Positions 53,837-63,132 of a stretch of DNA of 64,000 nt are shown here, piece by piece. The notes under the pieces are model-generated. The model made no database searches. It saw only the letters and a program-made list of their open reading frames with translations, and was not told the DNA's origin. Every line of letters starts with the position of its first letter. Positions within the stretch are counted from its first letter, which is position 1. The position numbers were made by a program, and so were the translations under genes. Origin of the DNA: Lacticaseibacillus absianus. Its GTDB lineage: Bacteria > Bacillota > Bacilli > Lactobacillales > Lactobacillaceae. Location of the stretch: NCBI RefSeq assembly GCF_013407595.1, contig NZ_JABEKX010000002.1:974220-1038219 (forward strand), in the 5' to 3' direction.

Positions 53837-54631
53837 TCACAGCAGATATTTCGCGTCTTCGACCGGATCCTGGCTTGTCAGGATCTTTGGCCCGTCATCC
53901 GTGATCACGATCGTATGCTCGTACTGCGCGCAATCCGACCCGTCCGCCGTCACGTAGTACTCCCAGTCGTCACCGGGCAGGTCGTGCGACTTGATCTTCC
54001 AGGTGCCGGTAGTGATCATCGGCTCGATCGTGATCGTCATGCCGGCCTTCAAGCGCAGGCCATGCCCGGGTTCGCCGTAGTGAGGCACGTTCGGGCTCTC
54101 ATGCATGGTCGGCTGAATGCCGTGCCCGATCAACTCGCGTACGTCACCGTAGCCGTTCTCGTCTTCGGTAAAATGCTGGATTGCGTACCCGATATCGCCG
54201 ATCCGGTTCCCGACCACCGCCTGATCGATGCCCAGGTACAGCGCCTTTTTGGTGATGGCCATCAGCTTACGCCGCTTCTCGGAGATCGCCCCCACCGCAT
54301 AGGTCCAGCAGGAGTCCGACATGTAGCCCTGCCAGTTGACCACGGTGTCGACGGCCACGATGTCGCCTTCCTTGAGGATCAAGTTCTTACGCGGCGTCGC
54401 GTGTGCGACCTCGTCGTTCACCGACACGCACGTCGCGTACTTGTAGCCCTCGAACCCCAGCTCAGCGGGGATCGCGCCTTGCGCCTCGATGTACGCGCGC
54501 CCGACCCGCTCGATCTCCCAACTGGAGATCCCCGGCCGGATGATCGCGGCGACCGCCTTGTGCATCCCGGCAAGGATCGCGCCAGACTTAGCCATCCCTT
54601 CAATTTCTCGTTCAGATTTCAATGTGATCAA
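53837..54631 (-). CDS. map: Methionine aminopeptidase, type I
   Basis: 264 residues. It removes the initiator methionine from new proteins. Metal ligands appear in order: D in 'VDTVVNWQGYMSD' (two Asp), H in 'GHGIQPTMHESP', E in 'TIEPMI' and E in 'QYEHTIVIT'. 'VNDEVAHATP' holds the substrate His. TTG at 54631 is the start; AGGAG is about 12 bases upstream, a long spacing. It has an extra C-terminal stretch compared with the 250-residue E. coli form. Confidence 0.95.
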   Translation of the reverse strand: MITLKSEREIEGMAKSGAILAGMHKAVAAIIRPGISSWEIERVGRAYIEAQGAIPAELGFEGYKYATCVSVNDEVAHATPRKNLILKEGDIVAVDTVVNWQGYMSDSCWTYAVGAISEKRRKLMAITKKALYLGIDQAVVGNRIGDIGYAIQHFTEDENGYGDVRELIGHGIQPTMHESPNVPHYGEPGHGLRLKAGMTITIEPMITTGTWKIKSHDLPGDDWEYYVTADGSDCAQYEHTIVITDDGPKILTSQDPVEDAKYLL

Positions 54632-54655
54632 AACAGTGCATCTCCTAATAGTTGA

Positions 54656-55591
<936 letters not shown>

Positions 55592-55793
55592 GTTTGCCTC
55601 CCAAGTTGTCATTCACCTCCCCATCCTATCACAACTGTATTTGTTTGCGAACTTCTACCGAATCTGGTTTTACGCTTTGTGAAGAAAAAAGCTTGATTTG
55701 TCTCGCCCCCACGCTTAGATTTATAAAGTACTTCTGCGAATGTACCTACTGATGGTATGTGACCAGCAAGCCATCTGCGAGGAGGAAAGCACC

Positions 55794-56834
55794 GTGGATC
55801 TGCTACTTTGGGGATTACTGATCCTGATCTTGTTATCTGTCAGACCGACCCAGAATCTTGTTCAGGGGCATTTAGATAAGTCTTCGACTGATGGCCTCAA
55901 GGGTGTCAGTATCTTGGTCATCATGCTTCACCATCTGAGTCAAGCCACGCTCCATACCTCTTCAACCAACTTATGGTTCTCAAAGCTGACCATCACGGGC
56001 AGATTTGCCGTCGCGATTTTCTTTTTCGTCTCAGGATACGGGTTGGTGCGTCAATTTCAGCTCCGGGGCCCGGCTTACCTGCAGCGATTCTTCCCGCACC
56101 GAATTCTTCCAATTCTTAAAACCTATTTTTGGGCAATGCTGATCGTTTTCTTGATCAAGCGTGTGACGCTTGGCTTAAGCCTCACGCAAGCCGGGTTGAG
56201 CCTAGTGACAGGGAGTCCTTTTGTCGACAACAGTTGGTTTATCGTTGCCATTTTGTACTTCTACGTGGCCTTTTGGCTCACCTACTCGATTCCGGTTTTC
56301 ACCTCGACGATGAAAAGCCTTGTACTTGGCGGTTTGACGATTGTTTACATCGCAGGTACATTTCACCTCGGATTTGGGGAGTGGTGGTACAATGCGGCCG
56401 CCACCTTTTGGCTCGGCACCCTACTTGCTGAACACGAACAATCAGTTTTCGATCGGCTGAATCGCCACTACTGGCTCATCCTGACAGCATCACTGGTTAT
56501 TTTTGGCCTGTGCTTCAAAATGGACTACTCGCACCATACCGACCTAATTCGCGCACTGAGCGTTGTCGCATTCATCGGAATGGTAGTCGTCATCACGACC
56601 AAATTCCAACTTAAAAACCCACTATTCACGCAGTTCAGCCGGTTATCGATCTACCTGTACTTAGCCCATGGCATTTTCATCCGATATTTACGGTATGCCC
56701 CATTCATATACGTCCGCAGCAGCGTTGCCTTCTCATTACTCGTACTCATTTGTTCATTCGGCACCGCACTCTTTTTCACTGCAATCCCCAAATACTTACG
56801 CGCTCACGCCATTAATCGACAAGCTCGCCAATAG
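55794..56834 (+). CDS. Acyltransferase-3-like membrane protein
   Basis: 346 residues from GTG 55794, with GGAGGAAAG upstream; the longer frame from 55740 lacks a site. About ten predicted membrane segments. 'LKGVSILVIMLHHLSQ' carries the His of the first segment, and 'AIFFFVSGYGLVRQF' and 'YLYLAHGIFIRYLRY' fit the acyltransferase-3/OafA group that O-acetylates cell-wall or capsule sugars. It is AT-richer than its neighbours, like the polysaccharide locus, so it may be foreign or part of the same envelope set. The substrate is unknown. Confidence 0.82.
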   Translation: MDLLLWGLLILILLSVRPTQNLVQGHLDKSSTDGLKGVSILVIMLHHLSQATLHTSSTNLWFSKLTITGRFAVAIFFFVSGYGLVRQFQLRGPAYLQRFFPHRILPILKTYFWAMLIVFLIKRVTLGLSLTQAGLSLVTGSPFVDNSWFIVAILYFYVAFWLTYSIPVFTSTMKSLVLGGLTIVYIAGTFHLGFGEWWYNAAATFWLGTLLAEHEQSVFDRLNRHYWLILTASLVIFGLCFKMDYSHHTDLIRALSVVAFIGMVVVITTKFQLKNPLFTQFSRLSIYLYLAHGIFIRYLRYAPFIYVRSSVAFSLLVLICSFGTALFFTAIPKYLRAHAINRQARQ

Positions 56835-56845
56835 GAGGAACCAAG

Positions 56846-57304
56846 ATGCCAATCGCTAAGATCGTCTATGCCAGCATGACTGGCAACAATGAAGAAATCG
56901 CCGGGATCGTCGAGGAAGAACTCGACAACGCCGGCTTCGAGGTGACCACCACCGAAGTCTCACAGGCAACTGCTGCCGACTTTGAAGACGCCGATCTCTG
57001 TGTCGTCGCGACCTACACCTACTCCGACGTCGGAGACGGGGTGTTGCCGGACGAAGCCGTTGATTTTTACGAGGAGCTCAAGGACCTGGATCTGACCGGC
57101 AAGGTCTACGGTTGCTGCGGCAGTGGTGACCGCTTCTACGACGACTTCTGCACCAGCGTCGATGACTTCGACCAGGCGTTTGCCGCGACCGGCGCGACCA
57201 AGGGGGCCCCAAGCGTCAAGATCGACCTCGCGCCAGAGGCAGATGATATCACGGCCCTGGAGGCGTTCAGCCAACAGCTCGTGGCCGCCGTCACCGCAAA
57301 ATAA
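56846..57304 (+). CDS. Flavodoxin
   Basis: 152 residues, preceded by AGGAGG at 7 bases. The FMN phosphate loop is 'YASMTGNNEEIA' (8-19), with 'ATYTYSDVGDGVLP' and 'GCCGSGDRFYDDFC' for the isoalloxazine sides. It is a short-chain, very acidic electron carrier. Eleven bases after the acyltransferase on the same strand and probably co-transcribed, but a functional link is not evident. Its electron partner is unknown. Confidence 0.93.
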   Translation: MPIAKIVYASMTGNNEEIAGIVEEELDNAGFEVTTTEVSQATAADFEDADLCVVATYTYSDVGDGVLPDEAVDFYEELKDLDLTGKVYGCCGSGDRFYDDFCTSVDDFDQAFAATGATKGAPSVKIDLAPEADDITALEAFSQQLVAAVTAK

Positions 57305-57343
57305 AAAAGGCGCCAGCAACGATGCTGATGCCAGGCTATGGTT

Positions 57344-57375
57344 AAGGGGTGAGCCGCGGGCTCACCCCTTTTTTG
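57344..57375 (+). terminator. Terminator after flavodoxin
   Basis: AAGGGGTGAGCC/GGCTCACCCCTT stem with a GCG loop followed by TTTT. The stop codon of the opposite gtrA-like gene lies in the hairpin. Confidence 0.8.
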
Positions 57376-57823
57376 CGTGGGGCCGAGAGCAGTGGTCGGT
57401 GGTCCGAAAGATCACGAGTTTGCTAAAGCCGTAATTCGCAACCACGATCAAGATCTGGGTGAACCCCTTCGCCCAAGCGATCCGTAGCCCCATCACACTG
57501 ATCAACCCCCACATGCAGGCGTAGTCGAGCCCGAGTGACGCGACCCGCGCAGCCACGAAGGCACCCAGTTCACCGAACGTCTGCCGCCGCCCACCACCTC
57601 GTGAACGGAAGACCCAGTACTTGTTGGTGACGAAGGCAACCAACACCGCCACCCCCCACGCGCACAAATTGGCAAGCGGCCAACTGGCGCCGAGTGCGCG
57701 CAAGCCGGCGAAGCTGACAAGGTTGAGTCCTGTCGTCAGCCCGCCGAAAAACAGGTAGAGCAACGGCGCCCACCATCCGTGTGTGCTCAACCAGCGCTGC
57801 ATCTGACGCCATCGTGCCCTCAC
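57362..57823 (-). CDS. GtrA-family membrane protein
   Basis: 153 residues with four predicted membrane helices. 'YLFFGGLTTGLNLVSFAGL', 'LCAWGVAVLVAFVTNKYWVF' (W-x-N-K-x-W-V-F core, TNKYWVF) and the closing 'VVANYGFSKLVIF' are typical of GtrA, which is thought to move or help undecaprenyl-linked sugars made by GtrB-type enzymes. GTG at 57823 overlaps the stop of the YihY gene (GTGA), with GGGAGG upstream. The probable partner is at 52835-53767. Confidence 0.9.
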   Translation of the reverse strand: MRARWRQMQRWLSTHGWWAPLLYLFFGGLTTGLNLVSFAGLRALGASWPLANLCAWGVAVLVAFVTNKYWVFRSRGGGRRQTFGELGAFVAARVASLGLDYACMWGLISVMGLRIAWAKGFTQILIVVANYGFSKLVIFRTTDHCSRPHAKKG

Positions 57824-58845
57824 TCGCCGACCTCCCGGCGCGCCAGCCGCCGGTTGACGCGCTGACGCCGGACGAAATCATGGAGCTTGCCGCGTGAATG
57901 GTGCAGTCGGCCACAGTAATACTCCGCCACGATCGCGTTGACGACCGCGCCGATCAGCCACATCATCGCGCTGAAGTTCAGCCACAGGAGCAACACCATG
58001 AACGTCCCGATCGTGCCGTACGAGTTGTAGCGCGTGCCGAAGTAGTGCATGTAGATCGCAAACAGCTGTGCCAGCGCCAGCCACGCCGCGATCGTGAACC
58101 CGGCCCCAGGTAGAATGGTCCAAAATTTGATCCGCGCGTTCGGTAGGATATAGTCGATCAACGTGATCACGGCGACCAATGCCACCAGCGTGATCGGCCA
58201 GCGCCAAGTATTGAAGGTGGTCAGCCACGCATCGGACAGCCCCAGCAGTGGCACCAACCACTCGAGGAACTGGCGCCCGAAGGCAAAGGCGATCATCACC
58301 GCCCCCAACACAACGATCAAGGTGAAGAAGACCAGCATCGATAAGAGACGTTGCAGGATGAAGTTTCGCGGCGGCGTGACCCCGTACGCCTTGTTGAAGC
58401 CATTCTTCAAGCCGTTGACGCCCAGACTGGCGGCCCACAGCGTCGCGATCGCCCCGATCGACAGGATCCCACCACTGGTCGATGCCAGCAGATTCTGAAT
58501 GACCGGATTGATGAAGGTCATGATGTCTTCTGGAATCACTTGCGCGAGGTACGTCGACACGCCGCTGTAGCTGAGTCCGAACAGCGGTAGCAGGTTCCCG
58601 GCGGTGATCAACATGGGGAACAGAGACAACAGCGCGTAATAGGCCAGGGACGCAGCCGTAGCCCCCAGCTCGGCCTCGCTGATCCGACGCTGCGCCAAGC
58701 GCAGCATCTCTTTGAGCTTGAGCCGCCAGGGCAGGGCCAGTTTCGCCAGCGGCACCCGCCCCGCCTGGATCGCCCGGCGCTGAGCGGGTGTCAGCGTGGT
58801 CTTCGGGCGCTTCTTCATTTCGCGCGCAACGGTCGGCTTCGCCAT
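57820..58845 (-). CDS. YihY/virulence factor BrkB family membrane protein
   Basis: 341 residues with six predicted membrane helices in the pattern of the YihY family. 'GATAASLAYYALLSLFPMLI', 'LWAASLGVNGLKNGFNKAYG', 'PGAGFTIAAWLALAQLFAIY' and 'YNSYGTIGTFMVLLLWLNF' are the diagnostic parts (each quoted up to its core). It was once called ribonuclease BN by mistake; the true role is unknown. The basic N- and C-terminal tails are cytoplasmic. Translationally coupled to the GtrA gene. Confidence 0.92.
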   Translation of the reverse strand: MAKPTVAREMKKRPKTTLTPAQRRAIQAGRVPLAKLALPWRLKLKEMLRLAQRRISEAELGATAASLAYYALLSLFPMLITAGNLLPLFGLSYSGVSTYLAQVIPEDIMTFINPVIQNLLASTSGGILSIGAIATLWAASLGVNGLKNGFNKAYGVTPPRNFILQRLLSMLVFFTLIVVLGAVMIAFAFGRQFLEWLVPLLGLSDAWLTTFNTWRWPITLVALVAVITLIDYILPNARIKFWTILPGAGFTIAAWLALAQLFAIYMHYFGTRYNSYGTIGTFMVLLLWLNFSAMMWLIGAVVNAIVAEYYCGRLHHSRGKLHDFVRRQRVNRRLARREVGE

Positions 58846-58877
58846 GAGTCGCTCCTCCTTCGATCGCTTTTGCCTTA

Positions 58878-58886
58878 ATTATACCA
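58878..58886 (-). promoter_or_regulatory. Promoter of the yihY-gtrA pair
   Basis: TGGTATAAT (extended -10, perfect TATAAT) on the minus strand, 33 bases before the ATG. Confidence 0.55.
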
Positions 58887-59030
58887 GATTGACTCAGGCG
58901 GCCGAAATCCCACCGCAAACAGGTGACTGGCCCGCTTGCGATTCTAACAAAATTGTTACTTTAAAAGTTTTGCGCGCTTTTATAAGCCCAATCGAGTAAA
59001 ATACAATCAGCGTATAATTGGAGGATTTTT

Positions 59031-60080
59031 ATGACAAAACAGCGATCTAGTGAGCCACAACGCAAAGGCCGACTGCTTAAGTTGGTCACGCTCGTACTGC
59101 TCACCACCCTCATGCTTGCCGGCGGGTATGCGCTCCACCTCTATTCACAGACCAAAGTGGCGATCGACAAGACCTACGTCAAGAACAAAGCCACAACCAA
59201 GAAGACGGTTAACCTCGCAGATCAAAAACCCATCAGTATCTTGCTGATGGGGACCGACACCGGCGAGTTCGGGCGCTCTGATACTGGGCGTTCTGACACG
59301 ATGATCGTGGTGACCATCAACCCGCAAGGTAAGCGGACGACGATGATCAGTATTCCGCGAGACACGCTTGCGGAAATGACAACCAGTCAGTACACGGGTT
59401 ATCAAAAGATCAACGCGGCGTACACCTTCGGCGGCGTTGACGCCACCGTCGCAACGATCAAAACCCTGATCAATGTGCCGATCAACTATTACGTGATCGT
59501 CAACATGGCCGGGCTGGAGAAAATCGTTGACGGCATCGGCGGCATCGACGTCAACGTCAAGTTCAGTTGGAGCGACCCATACTCACACGGAACGTTCACT
59601 AAGGGCCCTGCGCACCTAAACGGTAAGCAGGCATTAGCCTACGCACGCATGCGCCATGCCGACCCCGAGGGTGACTATGGCCGCCAGCAGCGGCAACAAG
59701 AGGTGATCACCGCAATCGTCAAAAATGCCCTGTCGGCGAAGTCACTGACGAACTATAAGTCGCTGATGACCTCACTATCAAACAGTATGCGTACCGACCT
59801 CACCTTCGACGAAATGGTGACGATCGCTGAAAATTACCGGGGTGCGGCTAAAACGATCAACAAGTCAACCCTCCAGGGGCTTGGCGCATACATTAGTAGC
59901 GCCGCGTATCAAGTCCCGACGACGGCCGACCTCCAAAAAACTTCTGATCTGGCCCGCACCGAACTCGGGCTGGCGACGACCACGCTGGATAACTTCAACA
60001 CGAAGCAGAATGCACTCAACACGCAGATGGGCTTCAACTGGAACGATTTGAATAACCCGACTTACCACGTTTATCGGTAA
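59031..60080 (+). CDS. LytR-CpsA-Psr family glycopolymer ligase
   Basis: 349 residues. Short cytosolic N-terminus, one membrane helix at about 17-35, then an extracellular LCP domain with 'ISILLMGTDTGEFGRSDTGR' (phosphate-binding start, about 68-87), 'SIPRDT' at 107-112, 'KINAAYTFGG' and 'ALAYARMRHADPEGDYGRQQ' with the conserved Arg residues. LCP enzymes attach lipid-linked wall polymers to peptidoglycan. Given the polysaccharide locus, it could anchor capsule or teichoic acid; which polymer is not shown. AGGAGG-like site 8 bases upstream. Confidence 0.94.
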   Translation: MTKQRSSEPQRKGRLLKLVTLVLLTTLMLAGGYALHLYSQTKVAIDKTYVKNKATTKKTVNLADQKPISILLMGTDTGEFGRSDTGRSDTMIVVTINPQGKRTTMISIPRDTLAEMTTSQYTGYQKINAAYTFGGVDATVATIKTLINVPINYYVIVNMAGLEKIVDGIGGIDVNVKFSWSDPYSHGTFTKGPAHLNGKQALAYARMRHADPEGDYGRQQRQQEVITAIVKNALSAKSLTNYKSLMTSLSNSMRTDLTFDEMVTIAENYRGAAKTINKSTLQGLGAYISSAAYQVPTTADLQKTSDLARTELGLATTTLDNFNTKQNALNTQMGFNWNDLNNPTYHVYR

Positions 60081-60087
60081 ATGATCG

Positions 60088-60111
60088 CCCCGCGGCAACG
60101 CGGGGTTTTTT
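60088..60111 (+). terminator. Terminator after the LCP gene
   Basis: CCCCGCG/CGCGGGG stem, GCAA tetraloop, then TTTTTT. Confidence 0.9.
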
Positions 60112-60127
60112 GCGCCCCTGCCACGCC

Positions 60128-60151
60128 AAAAACGAGCGGTCCCCCGCTCGT
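60128..60151 (-). terminator. Terminator after the 131-residue hypothetical gene
   Basis: ACGAGCGG/CCGCTCGT stem followed by TTTTTGG on the minus strand. Confidence 0.75.
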
Positions 60152-60161
60152 CTGCCTGGCC

Positions 60162-60557
60162 TCACAGCTCTGCGCGCTCGCGCCAGCTGAACAGGAGCCG
60201 GGTCGGATCGCGCATCGCCATGCGATAATGGGCGGCGGCTTGCAGGAAATCTTGCACTAAAGCAGGCTGCGCCGTGTAGTAGCGGCCGTTCGGGGCCTGG
60301 TTCGGGACCAACTGTAGCGGGCCCGCCTTGAAATCACCGGCCTGTAGCTGCTGATTCAACATGATGCTGAACGCCGTCGCCGTCAGCTTGGCGGTCGCCA
60401 AGCCGCCGTGATGATCCTCGTAGACAATGTCACCGCGCCAGCGATCCGACAACGCGAAGATAAAGCCGATCAACTCAGGCTCGCGCACGGTCACCGTCTG
60501 CACGTGCCGCCGCAGCTTGGTGATCAACTGCTGTAATTGCACATCGAACATGGTCAT
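60162..60557 (-). CDS. Hypothetical protein
   Basis: 131 residues from ATG 60557, or 129 from ATG 60551, both after an AGGAGGAGGG site; the much longer upstream frame is rejected. I do not recognise a family. The sequence is soluble-looking with 'IGFIFALSDRWRGDIVYEDHH' as its most distinctive part (split: IGFIFALSDRWRGD and IVYEDHH) and a C-terminal 'TRLLFSWRERAEL'. It is a single-gene unit with its own terminator. Confidence 0.65.
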   Translation of the reverse strand: MTMFDVQLQQLITKLRRHVQTVTVREPELIGFIFALSDRWRGDIVYEDHHGGLATAKLTATAFSIMLNQQLQAGDFKAGPLQLVPNQAPNGRYYTAQPALVQDFLQAAAHYRMAMRDPTRLLFSWRERAEL

Positions 60558-60672
60558 CCCTCCTCCTAAGCTTGCGGCCAGTCTACCCCGCGCAACGCCC
60601 GCCGTCAAAATATCTGCTTGACCCCCAGTGATGCTCGCGACTGAGCCGGCGCCCCGCCCTGAACCACGGCGC

Positions 60673-60700
60673 AAAAAAGCGTCACACGGTTGCGTGACGC
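60673..60700 (-). terminator. Terminator after the DUF2252 gene
   Basis: GCGTCACG/TGTGACGC stem with a 6-base loop, then TTTTTT on the minus strand, about 60 bases after the stop. Confidence 0.8.
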
Positions 60701-60760
60701 CATACGGGCGCATGTTCTGCATCGCGGGGACTGCGCGCTTTTGTCGCGTGCCGGTGCGCC

Positions 60761-62119
60761 CTAGCCGACTGCCGCCACGAAGGCCGCGTAGTCGTCGATC
60801 ACCTGTTGCAGGTAATCCTTGCACCACCGCTGCACGGCCAGGTCGAAGTGCTTGTCCATGTACCCAGCCGCCACGGCCGCCGATGGGCTCTGCGCATGGG
60901 CGAGCGCCAGCAGGTAGGCGCAAACGTGGCAGTACGCCTCATACTGCGGCCAATCCAAAGCAGCCGGGTCGATCGACTCCTTCATGTCCCGGAACTGGCG
61001 GACATAAAACGACTTGCCCGCCGCATTGAACCAACCGAGAAACGGGTCAGATGCTTTTTGGAGGATCTGCTGAGCGGCGATGATCCGCTGGCCCTCGCTG
61101 ACCTCACGCTGCTGGTCCACGGTCTGATCGTTCGGCGCCAACTCGCGCCGGCGCGGCAGCGCCTCTTTGACCTGCAACACGAGGTGGCTCCCGCCCATTC
61201 CGGTCAAGAGGATCAAGTAGCAGCTCGTCCCGAAGCTCCCGATCCCCACTGAATGGCGGACCACATCGGTCACGTGGTACTGGCTCAGGAGCAGGCCCAC
61301 GTCGGCGCGGACCGTGTCTTGGTACGCGCTGAACCCCGCCAGCAAGGCCGCGCGCGTGTCCCCACTCACCGTGACCGTCCGTGGCGGCGCCGGCTTGAAG
61401 CGCAGCTGACCGGCAACGGTCGCGGTGTACTTTTTGACCACCGACTCCGAATCGCGCGCCGCGGCGCGCTCGCGGATGCGGGTGAGAAACTCGAGGTCGA
61501 TCTCGTCGGGCAAGGCGGCCGCCAGCGCCGAGACCGCACTGGACGCATAGAACCGCGTCAGGGCCCCCTGCTTGAAGGCATGCTTGACGGTCTTGCGGTA
61601 AGTCCGCACCACGTGGCGCGCGAGGTCATCCAATGCTGCCTCATCGAAGCGATCCTGCGCGCCCAGCAAGTAGACACTGGTCACGAGTCGCTTGACATCG
61701 AACTCGAACGCGTTGGGCGCTGCCTCATCGAAATCGTTCAAGTCGAACAAGAGGTTCCGCTCCGGCGACGCATAGAAGCCGAAGTTCTGCAAGTGCGCAT
61801 CGCCGTCGCCTAGCACGCGGATCCCGGACTGAGCCCCATGGCTGAGATCATACGCCATCAGCTCAGCGGTCCCACGGAAAAACGCGGCCGGGCTGGCGAG
61901 CATTTTGGCGTGCCGGGCCGGCAGCAGCGTCTGGATCAGGTTCGCCTCGATCGCCTGAATGAAGGCGACCGGGTCGCGCTGCCGCACCGGGCGCAAGCGC
62001 AGGCTGTCGATCGGCACACGTGCGCGCAGCTGCTGGCCCAAGTCGTGAAGCTCACGCTGGCTACCGACCGCGATCGTGTGGCGTAGCGCAAACAGTTCAT
62101 CTAACATGTTGTCTTGCAT
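60761..62119 (-). CDS. DUF2252 family protein
   Basis: 452 residues. The family marks are clear: 'KMLASPAAFFRGTAELMAYD' at about 72-91, 'GDGDAHLQNFGFYASPERNL' with the G-D-x-H-x-x-N-F-G pattern, 'FDLNDFDEAAPNAFEFDVKR', and the late 'YLLALAHAQSP'. The 'GDAHLQNFG' and 'FDLNDFD' segments resemble the catalytic loop and metal site of aminoglycoside-phosphotransferase-like kinases, so a kinase role is often proposed; no substrate is known. AGGTGAGAAG precedes the ATG. Confidence 0.88.
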   Translation of the reverse strand: MQDNMLDELFALRHTIAVGSQRELHDLGQQLRARVPIDSLRLRPVRQRDPVAFIQAIEANLIQTLLPARHAKMLASPAAFFRGTAELMAYDLSHGAQSGIRVLGDGDAHLQNFGFYASPERNLLFDLNDFDEAAPNAFEFDVKRLVTSVYLLGAQDRFDEAALDDLARHVVRTYRKTVKHAFKQGALTRFYASSAVSALAAALPDEIDLEFLTRIRERAAARDSESVVKKYTATVAGQLRFKPAPPRTVTVSGDTRAALLAGFSAYQDTVRADVGLLLSQYHVTDVVRHSVGIGSFGTSCYLILLTGMGGSHLVLQVKEALPRRRELAPNDQTVDQQREVSEGQRIIAAQQILQKASDPFLGWFNAAGKSFYVRQFRDMKESIDPAALDWPQYEAYCHVCAYLLALAHAQSPSAAVAAGYMDKHFDLAVQRWCKDYLQQVIDDYAAFVAAVG

Positions 62120-62194
62120 CTTCTCACCTCTGGTCCCACGCTACCGCATCACGCGGCACGTTGCAAGCCTGCTGCAGACTTAGCCCCGCAACGA

Positions 62195-62222
62195 CAAAGC
62201 AGCCTCCCGTATGAGAGGCTGC
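62195..62222 (-). terminator. Terminator after the TetR gene
   Basis: GCAGCCTC/GAGGCTGC stem with an 8-base loop followed by TTTG on the minus strand. Confidence 0.65.
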
Positions 62223-62249
62223 CCGATCGTTCTACGCTTCCTAGTCGCC

Positions 62250-62858
62250 TCAGCTGGCGGTGTTTTCGATCCCAGCCGCCAACTCGACGGCCTTCGGGTT
62301 TTCCGAGAAGCGGCCGTTGACGATGAAGTCTTGGATCACCGCCTTGAGGATGTCGATCATCTGCTCGCGCGTGATGTCGATGAACCCAGGGGCCATCAGG
62401 TTGGCCACCCCGGTCGCGACGATCCACAGGCCGGAGATCGTGTTCGCCTGCTGCGCCGGTGTCAGCGCGCGCGCCGGCGCGTAAGTATTCAGGCGCTTGA
62501 CTGCCGTCGTCAGCGCGAAGTCGCGCATCTCGGTCACCCCGAAGTGATCCTCGACAAAGACGGCGCGGTACAAGGCGCGGTTGTCCAAAGCAAAATTGAT
62601 GTACGCCAGACCCAGATCAACGATCGGGTCGGTCGTGAAGCGTCGGGCCATCTTCTCGGCCAGCGTGTGCTTGATCTGCGTCATCACCGACTGCTTGAGT
62701 TCGGCCATGTTGGCGAACTCCAAGTAGATCGGCTGCGTCGAGCACCCCATGCGCTTGGCGATATTACGGGCGGTGAAGTGCTTGAAGCCCTCTTCGACCA
62801 CCAATTCGTAGGCCGCGGCTAAGATCTGATCATGTGTGATCGTTTTTTTGCGTGCCAC
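62250..62858 (-). CDS. TetR family transcriptional regulator
   Basis: 202 residues. N-terminal helix-turn-helix: 'ITHDQILAAAYELVVEEGF', 'FTARNIAKRMGCSTQPIYLEF' (recognition helix within), then an all-helical ligand domain with 'DHFGVTEMRDFALT'. The 'GCSTQPIY' in place of the usual 'GVSxGTLY' marks a subgroup often seen in lactobacilli. It is divergent from pepS, with 274 bases between. Ligand unknown. Confidence 0.9.
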   Translation of the reverse strand: MARKKTITHDQILAAAYELVVEEGFKHFTARNIAKRMGCSTQPIYLEFANMAELKQSVMTQIKHTLAEKMARRFTTDPIVDLGLAYINFALDNRALYRAVFVEDHFGVTEMRDFALTTAVKRLNTYAPARALTPAQQANTISGLWIVATGVANLMAPGFIDITREQMIDILKAVIQDFIVNGRFSENPKAVELAAGIENTAS

Positions 62859-63093
62859 GTGATATTCCCCCTATTCTTCCAGCTCCACTCCCACGAAGCC
62901 GGCCAGCAATCGAATGGCGCAACTACTGTTATCGTTATTTTACCAGAGGCACACGCAAACGCAAACATTATCATTAAAAAAATCATGCCACGATAGCCAT
63001 CGGCTTACGCTCCCGGTGAAATAACATCGGGCTCCTGATCCGTGTGGCGCTAGGCCGCTCGAGGGACGTTATGTTCCCCCGTCTGTCGGTTTT

Positions 63094-63102
63094 TGGTACA
63101 AT
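63094..63102 (+). promoter_or_regulatory. Possible pepS promoter
   Basis: TGGTACAAT, an extended -10, about 30 bases before the pepS start; no clear -35. Confidence 0.45.
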
Positions 63103-63132
63103 GAAGGGATTAAAGTAAAGTGAGGGAACCCG

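Noticed and set aside
59013-59018. TATAAT as the -10 of the LCP gene
   Set aside because: It abuts the ribosome site 12 bases before the ATG, so transcripts would start within the ribosome site. The true promoter is probably further upstream (58953-59002) but unclear.
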